64,000 nucleotides of DNA from Agelas oroides (Eukaryota > Porifera > Demospongiae > Agelasida > Agelasidae). The translations under genes were made by a program, and so were the position numbers. Under the pieces are notes generated by a model. The model was not told the origin of the DNA and did not search any database. It saw only the letters and a list, made by a program, of their open reading frames with translations. This document shows positions 1 through 10,701 of this stretch, one piece after another (position 1 is the stretch's first letter; each line of letters begins with the position of its first letter). The stretch covers positions 2,152,388 to 2,216,387 of the forward strand of contig OX422196.1 in NCBI GenBank assembly GCA_949130485.1, written 5' to 3'.

Positions 1-3000
1 TTCTTGATAATATGCACCGTGCATTAGTGCAAACTCTGTACCGAGCTAGGAAGAGTCGCGAATGTACGCGAATTTCCATTGACGGCACTATACTGCGCGG
101 CAGAGGACGGTGATATTAGCCGCCCGGCACTGATTTGTGCGCCTTTTGCACCGAGAAAGGGTTTTCATTTTAAACTATTCATGCCCATAGCTTCTTGATA
201 ATATGCACCTTGCATTAGTGCAACCTTTGTACCGAGCAAGGAAGATTCGCGAATGTACGCGAATTTCCATTGACTGCACTATACTGTGCGGCAGAGGACG
301 GTGATATTGGCCGCCCCGCACCGATTTGTGCGCCATTTGCACCGAGAAAGGGTTTACGTTTTTAATCTCTTCATGCCCATAGCTTCTTGATAATATGCAC
401 CTTGCATTAGTGCAACCATTGTACCGAGCAAAGAAGAGTCGCGAATGTAAGCGAATTTCTATTGACTGCACTGTACTGCGCCGCAAGGGACGGTGATATT
501 GGCAGAAGCTTTGTGCGCCTATTGCACCGTGATAGGGTTTACATTTTTAAACTCTTCATGCCCATAGCTTCTGGATAATATGCACCGTGCATTAGTGCAA
601 CCTCAGTACCGAGCTAGGAAGAGTCGCGAATGTACGCGAATTTCCATTGACTGCACTATACTGGGCTCAGGGGACGGTGATATTGGCAGGAACGTACAGC
701 TTAGTGCGCCTTTTGCACCGAGAAAGGGTTTTCATTTTTAAACTCTTCATGCCCATAGTTTCTTGTTAATATGCACCTTGCATTAGTACAACCTTTGCAC
801 CGAGATTGGAAGAGTCGCGAATGTACGCGAATATCCAATGCCGGCACTGTACTGCGCGGCAGTGGACAGTGATATTGGCCGGCCCGCACCGATTTGTGCG
901 CCTTTTGCACAAAGAAAGGGTTTACATTTTTAAACTCTTAATGCCCATAGCTTCTTGATAATATACACCGTGTATTAGTGCAACCTCTGTACCGAACTAG
1001 GAAGAGTCGCGAATGTACGCGAATTTCCATTGTCGGCATTATACTGCGCGGCAGAGGACGGTGATAATGGACGCCCAGCACCGATTTGTGCGCCTTTTGC
1101 ACCGAGAAAGGGTTTACATTTTTGAACTCTTCATGCCCATAGTTTCTTTATAATATGCGCCTTGCATTAGTGCAACCTTTGTACCGAGCAAGGAAGAGTC
1201 GCGAATGTACGCGAATTTCCATTGACTGAACTATACTGCACCGCAAGGGACGGTGATATTGGCAAGTCCATACAGCTTTGTGCGCCTATTGCACCGAGAT
1301 AGGGTTTACAGTTTTTAGCTCTTCATGACCATAGCTTCTTGATAATATGCACATTTCATTAGTGCAAACTTTGTACCGAGCTAGGAAGAGTCGCGAATGT
1401 ACGCGAATTTCCATTGACTGCACTATACTGCGCCGCAGGGGACGGAGATATTGGCAGGGCCGTACAGCTTTGTGCGCCTTTTGCACCGAGAAAGGGTTTA
1501 CATTTTTAAACTCTTCATGCCCATAGCTTCTTTATAATATGCACCTTGCATTAGTGCAACCTTTGTACCGAGCTTGGAAGAGTCGCGAATTTACGCGAAT
1601 ATCCATTGACTACACTATACTTCGCCGCAGGGGACGGTGATATTAGCAGGCCCGTACAACTTTGTGCGCCTTTTGCACCGAAAAAGGGTTTACATTTTTA
1701 AACTCTTCATGCCCATAGCTTCTTGATGATAAGCACCGTGCATTAGTGCAACCTCTGTACCGAGCTAGGATGAATCGCGAATGTACGCGAATTTCCATTG
1801 ACTGCACTATACTGCGCATCAGGGGACGGTGATATTGGCAGGCCAGTACAGCTTTGATCGCCTTTTGCACCGAGAAAGGGTTTACATTTTTAAACTCTTC
1901 ATGCCCATACCTTCTTGATAATATGCACCTTGTATTAGTGCAACCTTTGTACCGAGCTAGGAAGAGTCGCGAATGTACGCGAATTTCCATTGACTGCACT
2001 ATACTGCGCCGCAAGGGACGGTGATATTGGCAGGCCGGTACAGCTTTGTTCGCCTTTTGCACCGAGAAAAGGTTTGCATTTTTAATCTCTTCATACCCAT
2101 AGCTTCTTTATAATATGCACATTGCATTAGTGCAACCTTTGTATCGAGCTTGGAAGAGTCGCGAATGTACGCGAATATCCATTGACTGCACAATACTTCG
2201 CCGCAGGGGACGGTGATATTAGCAGGCCCGTACAGCTTTGTGCGCCTTTTGCACCGAAAAAGGGTTTACATTTTTAAACTCTTCATGCCCATAGCTTCTT
2301 GATGATAAGCACCGTGCATTAGTGCAACCTCTGTACCGAGCTAGGAAGAGTCGCGAATGTACGCGAATTTCCATTGACTGCACTATACTGCGCCGCAAGG
2401 GACGGTGATATTTACAGGCCCGTACAGCTTTGTGCGCCTTATGCACCGAGAAAGGGTTTACATTTTTAAACTCTTCATGCCCATAGCTTCTTTATAATAC
2501 GCACCTTGCATTAGTGCAACCTTTGTACCGAGCTAGGAAGAGTCGCGAATGTACGCGAATTTCCATTGACTGCACTATACTGCGCCGTAGGGGACGGTGA
2601 TATTGGCAGGACTGTACAGCTTTGTGCGCTTATTGCACCGAGATAGGGTTTACATTTTTAAACTCTTCATGCCCATAGCTTCTTTATAATATCCACCTTG
2701 CATTAGTGCAACCTTTGTACCGCGTTGGGAAGAGTCGCGAATGTACGCAACTTTCCATTGACTGCACTATACTGCGCCGCAGGGGACGGTGATATTGACA
2801 GGCCCGTACAGCTATCTACGCCATTTGCACCGAGAAAGGGTTTACATTTTTAAACACTTCATGCCCTTAGCTTGTTTATAATATGCACCTTGCATTAGAT
2901 GCAACCTTTGTACCGAGATAGGAGTCGCGAATGTACTCGAATTTCCACAGACTGCACTATACTGCGCCGTAGGGGACGGTGATGTTGGCAGGCCCGTACA

Positions 3001-3257
3001 GCTTTGTGCGCCTATTGCACCGAGATAGGGTTTACATTTTTAAACTCTTCATGCCCATTGCATCTTGATAAAAAGCACCGTGTATTAGTGTAACCTCTGT
3101 ACAGAGTTAGGAAGAGTCGCGAATGTACGCGAATTTCCATTGACTGCACTATACTGCGCCGCAGTGGATGGTGATATTGGCAGGCCCGTACAGCATTGTG
3201 CGCCTTTTGCACCGAGAAAGGGTTTACATTTTTAAACTCTTCATGCCCATAGCTTCT

Positions 3258-6233
3258 TTATAACACGCACCTTGCATTAGTGCAACCTTTGTACCGAGCT
3301 AGGAAGAGTCGCGAATGTACGCGAATTTCCATTGACTGCACAATACTGCGCGGCAGTGGACAGTGATATTGGCAGACCCGTACAGCTTTGTGCGCCTTTT
3401 GCACCGAGAAAGGGTTTACATTTTTAAACTCTTCATGCCCATACCTTCTTGATAATATGCACCTTGCATTAGTGCAACCTTTGTACCGAGATAGGAAGAG
3501 TCGCGAATGTACGCGAATTTCCATTGACTGCACTATACTGCACCTCAGTGGACGGTGATATTGGCAGGCCCGTACAGCTTTGATCGCCTTTTGCACCGAG
3601 AAAGGGTTTATATTTTTAAACTCTTCATCCCAATAGCTTCTTGATAATATCCACCTTGCATTAGTGCAACCATTGTGCCGCGTTGGGAAGAGTCGCGAAT
3701 GTACGCAACTTTCCTTTGACTGCACTATACTGCGCCGAAGGGGACGGTGATATTGACAGGCCCGTACAGCTACGTACGCCATTTGCACCGAGAAAGGGTT
3801 TACATTTTTAAACTCTTCATGCCCATAGCTCCTTGATAATATACACCTTGCATTAGTGAAACCTTTGTACCGAGTTAGGAAGAGTCGCGAATATAAGCGA
3901 ATTTCCATTGACCGCACTATTCTTCGCCGCAAGGGACGGTGATATTGGCAAGCCCGTACAGCTTTGTGCGCCTTTTGCAACGAGAAAAGTTTTATATTTT
4001 TAAACTCTTCATGCCCATAGCTTCTTGATAATATGCACCTTGCATTAGTGCAACCTTTGTACCGAGCTAGGAAGAGTCGCGAATGTACGCAACTTTCCAT
4101 TGACTGCCCTATACTGCGCATCAAGGGACGGTGATATTGGCAGGCCCGTACAGCTTTGATCGCCTTTTGCACCGAGAAAGGGTTTACATTTTTAAAGTCT
4201 TTCAGCCCATACCTTCTTGATGATATGCACCTTGCATTAGTGCAACCTTTGTACCGAGATAGGAAGAGTCGCGAATGTACGCGAATTTCCATTGACTGCA
4301 CTATACTGCACCGCAGTGGACGGTGATATTGGCAGGCCCGTACAGCTTTGATCGCCTTTTGCACCGAGAAAGGGTTTACATTTTTAAACTCTTCATCCCA
4401 ATAGCTTCTTGATAATATCCACCTTGCATTAGTGCAACCATTGTGCCGCGTTGGGAAGAGTCGCGAATGTACGCAACTTTCCTTTGACTGCACTATACTG
4501 CGCCGAAGGGGACGGTGATATTGACAGGCCCGTACAGCTACGTACGCCATTTGCACCGAGAAAGGGTTTACATTTTTAAACTCTTCATGCCCATAGCTCC
4601 TTGATAATATACACCTTGCATTAGTGAAACCTTTGTACCGAGTTAGGAAGAGTCGCGAATGTAAGCGAATTTCCATTGACCGCACTATTCTTCGCCGCAA
4701 GGGACGGTGATATTGGCAAGCCCGTACAGCTTTGTGCGCCTTTTGCAACGAGAAAAGTTTTATATTTTTAAACTCTTCATGCCCATAGCTTCTTGATAAA
4801 ATGCACCTTGCATTTGTGCAACCTTTGTACCGAGCTAGGAAGAGTCGCGAATGTACGCAACTTTCCATTGACTGCCCTATACTGCGCATCAGGGGACGGT
4901 GATATTGGCAGGCCCGTACAGCTTTGATCGCCTTTTGCACCGAGAAAGGGTTTACATTTTTAAAGTCTTTCAGCCCATACCTTCTTGATGATATGCACCT
5001 TGCATTAGTGCAACCTTTGTACCGCGTTAGGAAGAGTCGCGAATGTACGCAAATTTCCATTGACTGCACTACACTGCGCCGCAGGGGACGGTGATATTGA
5101 CAGGCCCGTACAGCTATGTACGCCATTTGCACCGAGAAAGTGTTTACATTTTTAAACTCTTCATGCCAATAGCTTCTTGATAATATGCACCTTGCATTAG
5201 TGCAACCTTTGTACCGAGTTAGGAATAGTCGCGAATGAACGCGAATTTCCATTGACTGCACTATTGTGCGCCGCAAGGGACGGTGATATTGGCAAGCACG
5301 TACAGCTTTGTGCGCCTTTTGCACCGAGAAAGGGTTTATATTTTTAAACTCTTCATGCCCATAGCTTCTCGATAATATGCACCTTGCATTAGTGCAACCT
5401 TTGTACCGAGCTAGGAAGAGTCGCGAATGTACGCAACTTTCCATTGACTGCACTATACTGCGCATCAGGGGACGGTGATATTGGCAAGCCCGTACAGCTT
5501 TGATCGCCTTTTGCACCGAGAAAGGGTTTACATTTTTAAAGTCTTCCTGCCCATACCTTCTTGATAATATGCACCTTGCATTAGTGTAACCTTTGTACCG
5601 AGATAGGAAGAGTCGCGAATGTACGCGAATTTCCATTGACTGCACTATACTGCACCGCAGTGGAAGGTGATATTGACAGGCCCGTACAGCTTTGATCGCC
5701 TTTTGCACCGAGAAAGGGTTTACATTTTTAAACTCTTCATGCCAATAGCTTCTTGATAATATCCACCTTGTATTAGTGCAACCTTTGAACCGCGTTGGGA
5801 AGAGTCGCGAATGTACGCAAATTTCCATTGACTGCACTATACTGCGCCGCAGGGGACGGTGATATTGACAGGCCCGTACAGCTATGTACGCCATTTGCAC
5901 CGAGAAAGGGTTTACATTTTTAAACTCTTCATGCCAATAGCTTCTTGATAATATGCACCTTGCATTAGTGCAACATTTGTACCGAGTTAGGAAGAGTCGC
6001 GAATGAACGCGAATTTCCATTGACTGCACTATTCTGCGCCGCAAGGGAAGGTGATATTGGCAAGCACGTACAGCTTTGTGCGCCTTTTGCACCGAGAAAG
6101 GGTTTATATTTTTAAACTCTTCATGCCCATAGCTTCTTGATAATATGCACCTTGCATTAGTGCAACCTTTGTACCGAGCTAGGAAGAATCGCGAATGTAC
6201 GCGAATTTCTATTGACTGCACTATACTGCGCAT
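3258..6233 (-). other. Longest satellite open frame (frame A, 991 codons)
   Basis: Uninterrupted frame across about 15.5 monomers. It translates to a 64-residue repeat with the core MEIRVHSRLFLARYKGCTN, followed by a segment with ARCILSRSYGHEEFKNVNPF and QKAHKAVRACQYHRPL. It is rich in Arg, Cys and His and has no signal peptide or recognised domain. The frame stays open because the monomer is 192 bp and its consensus has no stop in this frame, so length alone does not prove coding. Its first codon is arbitrary. Internal ATG codons occur once per monomer (the Met of MEIR). I treat it as an open satellite frame and not as a proven gene. A dN/dS test among monomers would decide. Confidence 0.3.
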
Positions 6234-6466
6234 CAGATGACGGTGATATTGGCAGGCCCGTACAGCTTTGTGCGTTTTTTCACCGAGAAAGGGTTTGCAT
6301 TTTGTAACTCTTCATGCCCAGAGCTTCTTCATAATATGCACTTTGCATTAGTGCAACCATTGTACCGAGATAGGAAGGGTCGCGAATGTACTCTAATTTC
6401 CACAGACTGCACTACACTGCGCCGCAGAGGACGGTGACATTAGCAGTCCCGTACAGCTTTGTGCGC

Positions 6467-7819
6467 CTATTGCACCGATATAGGGTTTACATTTTTAATC
6501 TCTTCATGCCCATAGCTTCTTGATAATAAGCACCGTGGATTAGTGCAACCTCTGTACCGAGCTATGAAGAGTCGCGAATGTACTCGAATTTCCATTGACT
6601 GCACTATACTGCGCCGTAGGGGACGGTGATATTGGCAGACCCGTACAGCTTTGTGCGCCATTTGGACCGAGGAAGGGTTTACATTTTTAAACTCTTCATG
6701 CCCATAGCTTATTGATAATATGCACCTTGCATTAGTGTAACCGTTGTACCGAGTTGGGAAGAGTCGCGAATGTACGCGAATTTCCATTGACTGCATTCTA
6801 CTGCGCCGCAGGGGACGGTGATATTGGCAGGCCCGTACAGCTTTGTTCGCCGTTTGCACCGAGGAAGGGTTTACATTTTTAAACTCTTCATGCCAATAGC
6901 TTCTTGATAATATCCACCTTGCATTAGTGCAACCTTTGTACCGCGTTGTGAAGAGTCGCGAATGTACGCAACTTTCCATTGACTGCACAATACTGCGCCG
7001 CAGGGGACGGTGATATTGGCAGGCCAGTACAGCTATGTACGCCATTTGCACTGCGGAAGGGTTTACATTTTTAAACTCTTCATGCCCATAGCTCCTTGAT
7101 AATATGTACCTTGCATTAGTGAAACCTTTGTACCGAGTTAGGAAGAGTTGCGAATGTACGCGAATATCCATTGACTCTACTATACTGCGCCGCATGGGAA
7201 GGTGATATTGGCAGGCCCGTACAGCTTTGTGCGCCTTTTGCACCGAGAAAGGGTTTATATTTTTAAACTCTTCATGCCCGTATCTTCTTGATAATATGCA
7301 CCTTGCATTAGTGCAACCTTTGTACCGAGCTAGGAAGAGTCGCGAATGCACGCGAATTTCCATTGACTGCACTATACTGCACAGCAGGGGACGGTGATAT
7401 TTGCAGGCCCGTACAGCTCTGTACGCCTTTTGCACCGAGATAGGGTTTACATTGTAAAGCTCTTCATGCCCATAGTTTCTTGATAATATGGACCGTGCAT
7501 TATTGCAACCTCTGTACCCAGCTAGGAAGAATCGCGAATGTACGCGAATTTCCATTGACTGCACTATACTGCGCCGCAGGGGACGGTGATAAAGGCCGGC
7601 CCGCACCGATTTTTGCGCCTTTTGCACCAAGAAAGGGTTTACATTTTTAAACTCTTCATGCCCATAGCTTGTTGATAATATGCACTGTGCATTTGTGCAA
7701 CCTCTGTACCGAGCTAGGAAGAGTCGCGAATGTACGCAAATTTCCATTGACTGCACTATACTGCGCCGCAAGGGACGGTGATATTGGCAGGCCGGTACAG
7801 CTTTGTTCGCCTTTTGCAC
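6467..7819 (-). other. Satellite frame A open stretch (450 codons)
   Basis: Frame A is open over about seven monomers. The peptide repeat is the same as at 3258-6233, with variants such as KANKAVPACQYHRPL and FLVQKAQKSVRAGLYHRPL. The TGA at 6237-6239 and small frame changes between 6,240 and 6,470 separate it from the neighbouring open stretch. Closely related copies lie near 22,058-22,423 and 24,431-24,922, which shows that the block was duplicated within the array. There is no evidence beyond the open frame that it is translated. Confidence 0.25.
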
Positions 7820-8440
7820 CGAGAAAAGGTTTGCATTTTTAAACTCTTCATACCCATAGCTTCTTTATAATATGCACCTTGCATTAGTGCAACCTTTGTA
7901 CCGAGCTTGGAAGAGTCGCGAATGTACGCGAATATCCAATGACTGCACTATACTTCGCCGCAGGGGACGGTGATATTAGCAGGCCCGAACAGCCTTGTCC
8001 GCCTTTTGCACCGAGAAAGGGTTTACATTTTTAAACTCTTCATGCCCATAGCTTCTTGATGATAAGCACCGTGCATTAGTTCAACCTCTGTACCGAGCTA
8101 GGAAGAGTCGCGAATGTACGTGAATTTCCATTGACTGCACTATACTGCGCCGCAGGGGACGGTGATATTGACAGGACAGTACAGCTTTGTGCGCCTTATG
8201 CACCGAGATATGGTTTACATTTTGAAACTCTTCATGCCCTTAGCTTCTAGATACAAAGCACCGTGCATTAGTGCAACCTCTGTACAGAGTTAGGAAGAGT
8301 CGCGAATGTACGCGAATTTCCATTGACTGCACTATACTGCGCCGCAGGGGACGGTGATATTGGCAGGCCCGTGCAGCTTTGTGCGCTTTTTGCACCGAGA
8401 AAGGGTTTACATTTTTAAACTCTTCATGCCCATAGCTTCT

Positions 8441-10315
8441 TTATAATACGCACCTTGCATTAATGCAACCTTTGTTCCGAGCTAGGAAGAGTCGCGAATG
8501 TACGCGAATTTCCATTGACTGCACTATACTGCGCATCATGGGACGGTGATATTGGCAGGTCCGTAGAGCTTTGATCGCCTTTTGCACCAGGAAAGGGTTT
8601 ACAATTTTAAACTCTTCATGTCCATACCTTCTTGATAATATGCACCGTGCATTAGTGCAACCTTTGTACCGAGATAGGAAGAGTCGCGAATGTACGCGAA
8701 TTTCCATTGACTGCACTATACTGCGCGGCAGTGGACAGTGATATTCGCCGGCCCGCACCGATTTGTGCGCCTTTTGCACCAATAAAGGGTTTACATTTTT
8801 AAACTCTTCATGCCCATACCTTCTTGATAATATCCACCTTGCATTAGTGCAACCTTTGTACCGCGTTGGGAAGAGTCGCGAATGTACGCAACTTTCCATT
8901 GATTGCACTATACTGCGCCGAAGGGGACGGTGATATTGATAGGCCCGTGCAGCTATGTACGCCATTTGCACCGAGAAATGGTTTACATTTTTAAACTCTT
9001 CATGCCAATAGCTTCTTGATAATATGCACCTTGTATTAGTGCAACCTTTGTACCGAGTTAGGAAGAGTCGCGAATGAACGCGAATTTCCATTGACTGCAC
9101 TATTCTGCCCCGCAAGGGACGGTGATATTGGCAAGCCCGTACAGCTTTGTGCGCCATTTGCACCGAGAATGGGTTTATATTTTTAAACTCTTCATGCCCA
9201 TACCTTCTTGATAATATGCACCTTGCATTAGTGCAACCTTTGTACCGAGATAGGAAGAGTCGCGAATGTACGCGAATTTCCATTGACTGCACTATACTGC
9301 GCGGCAGTGGACAGTGATATTCGCCGGCCCGCACCGATTTGTGCGCCTTTTGCACAAATAAAGGGTTTACATTTTTAAACTCTTCATGCCCATAGCTTCT
9401 TGATAATATGCACCGTGCATTAGTGCAACCTCTGTACCGAAATAGGAGGAGTCGCGAATGTACGCGAATTTCCATTGTCGGCACAATACTGCGTGGCAGA
9501 GGACGGTGATATTCGCTGCCCCACACCGATTTGTGCGCCTTTTGCACCGAGAAAGGGTTTACATTTTTAAACTCTTCATGCCCATACCTTCTTGATAATA
9601 TCCACCTTGTATTAGTGCAACCTTTGTACCGCGTTGGGAAGAGTCGCGAATGTACGCAACTTTCCATTGACAGCACTATACTGCGCCGCAGGGGACGGTG
9701 ATATTGACAGGCCCGTACAGCTATGTACGCCATTTGCACCGAGAAAGGGTTTACATTTTTAAACTCTTCATGCCAATAGCTTCTTGATAATATGCACCTT
9801 GTATTAGTGCAACCTTTGTACCGAGTTAGGAAGAGTCGCGAATGAACGCGAATTTCCATTGACTGCACTATTCTGCCCCGCAAGGGACGGTGATATTGGC
9901 AAGCCCGTACAGCTTTGTGCGCCATTTGCACCGAGAAAGGGTTTATATTTGTAAACACTTCATGCCCATAGCTTCTTGATAATATGCACCTTGCATTAGT
10001 GCAACCTTTGTACCGTGTTAGGAAGAGTCGCGAATGTACGCGAATTTCCATTGTCTGCACTATACTGCGCATCAGGGGACGGTGATATTGGCAGGCCCGT
10101 ACAGCTTTGATCGCCTTTTGCACCGAGAAAGGGTTTACATTTTTAAACTCTTCATGCCCATACCTTCTTGATAATATGCACCTTGCATTAGTGCAACCTT
10201 TGTACCGAGCTAGGAAGAGTCGCGAATGTACGCAACTTTCCATTGACTGCACTATACTGCGCCGCAGGGGACGGTGATATTGACAGTCCCGTACTGCTAT
10301 GTACGCCATTTGCAC
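8441..10315 (-). other. Satellite frame A open stretch (624 codons)
   Basis: Nearly ten monomers are open in frame A, with alternating monomer types. One type reads VQKAHKSVRAGEYHCPLPRS and the other reads VQMAYIAVRACQYHRPLRRS. The block is a close copy of 25,740-27,630, at a distance of about 17.3 kb. It ends about 100 bp before the 3' end of LINE-1. It is probably a satellite by-product, although the repeated survival of the frame is worth testing. Confidence 0.25.
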
Positions 10316-10420
10316 CGAGAAAAGGTTTACATTTTTAAACTCTTCACGCCCATAGCTTCTTTATAATATGCACCTAGCATTAGATGCAACCTTTGTACCG
10401 AGATAGGAAGAGTCGCGAAT

Positions 10421-10448
10421 TATTATTATTATTATTATTATTATTATT
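10421..10448 (-). repeat. LINE-1 3'-terminal AAT trinucleotide tail
   Basis: A run of tat/att on the plus strand, which is (AAT)n in element sense, lies exactly between the end of the satellite and the unique 3' UTR. Simple-repeat 3' ends instead of poly-A are typical of CR1/L2-type LINEs. The run therefore marks the 3' end made during target-primed reverse transcription. Confidence 0.85.
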
Positions 10449-10701
10449 GCTTTACAGCACAGTGAAGATTTGGACAGGGTGAATGAAGAACAGAAGTTGG
10501 TGCTGAATGAAGATGAAAGTTAGAGATTGTACCGTGCTGAAGGACTACTATGGATAAAGAATAGCAGCCTGGACAAAAAACACAAACAAGCTAGTGGTGA
10601 CAAACAATAATTATAGTTTACAAATTATTTATAAATTAAAATCAAAGTTGAAGTTAGTCACGTTGTTTTTCTGTGGTGGCTGAAGAACTTGCACATGCTT
10701 G
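10449..10701 (-). other. LINE-1 3' UTR
   Basis: About 250 bp of AT-rich unique sequence between the ORF2 stop (TAA at 10,704-10,702) and the AAT tail. No ORF is evident. In this class of element the 3' UTR normally carries the structure recognised by the reverse transcriptase. I could not assign a specific hairpin with confidence. Confidence 0.7.

Larger units (their letters stand above)
1..10420 (-). repeat. Satellite array, subfamily L, first block (192-bp monomer)
   Basis: Tandem array of about 54 monomers of about 192 bp. On the plus strand each monomer shows landmarks such as ttgcattagtgcaacc, gtcgcgaatgtacgcgaa, gacggtgatatt and ttttgcaccgagaaaggg. I assign the minus strand as its sense because the only long open frame (frame A) lies there. 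Monomers differ by scattered substitutions, and some carry private indels such as the extra base in attagatgc. Two monomer types intermix: one with ggccggcccgcaccgatt and one with ggcaggcccgtacagctt. The block ends where LINE-1 begins. No non-satellite gene is visible in it. Confidence 0.97.

Noticed and set aside
3258..6233. A genuine 991-residue structural protein gene
   Set aside because: No unique start, signal, domain, intron or flanking unique sequence is seen. An open consensus in a 3n-length satellite gives the same picture, so it is kept only as a testable finding.
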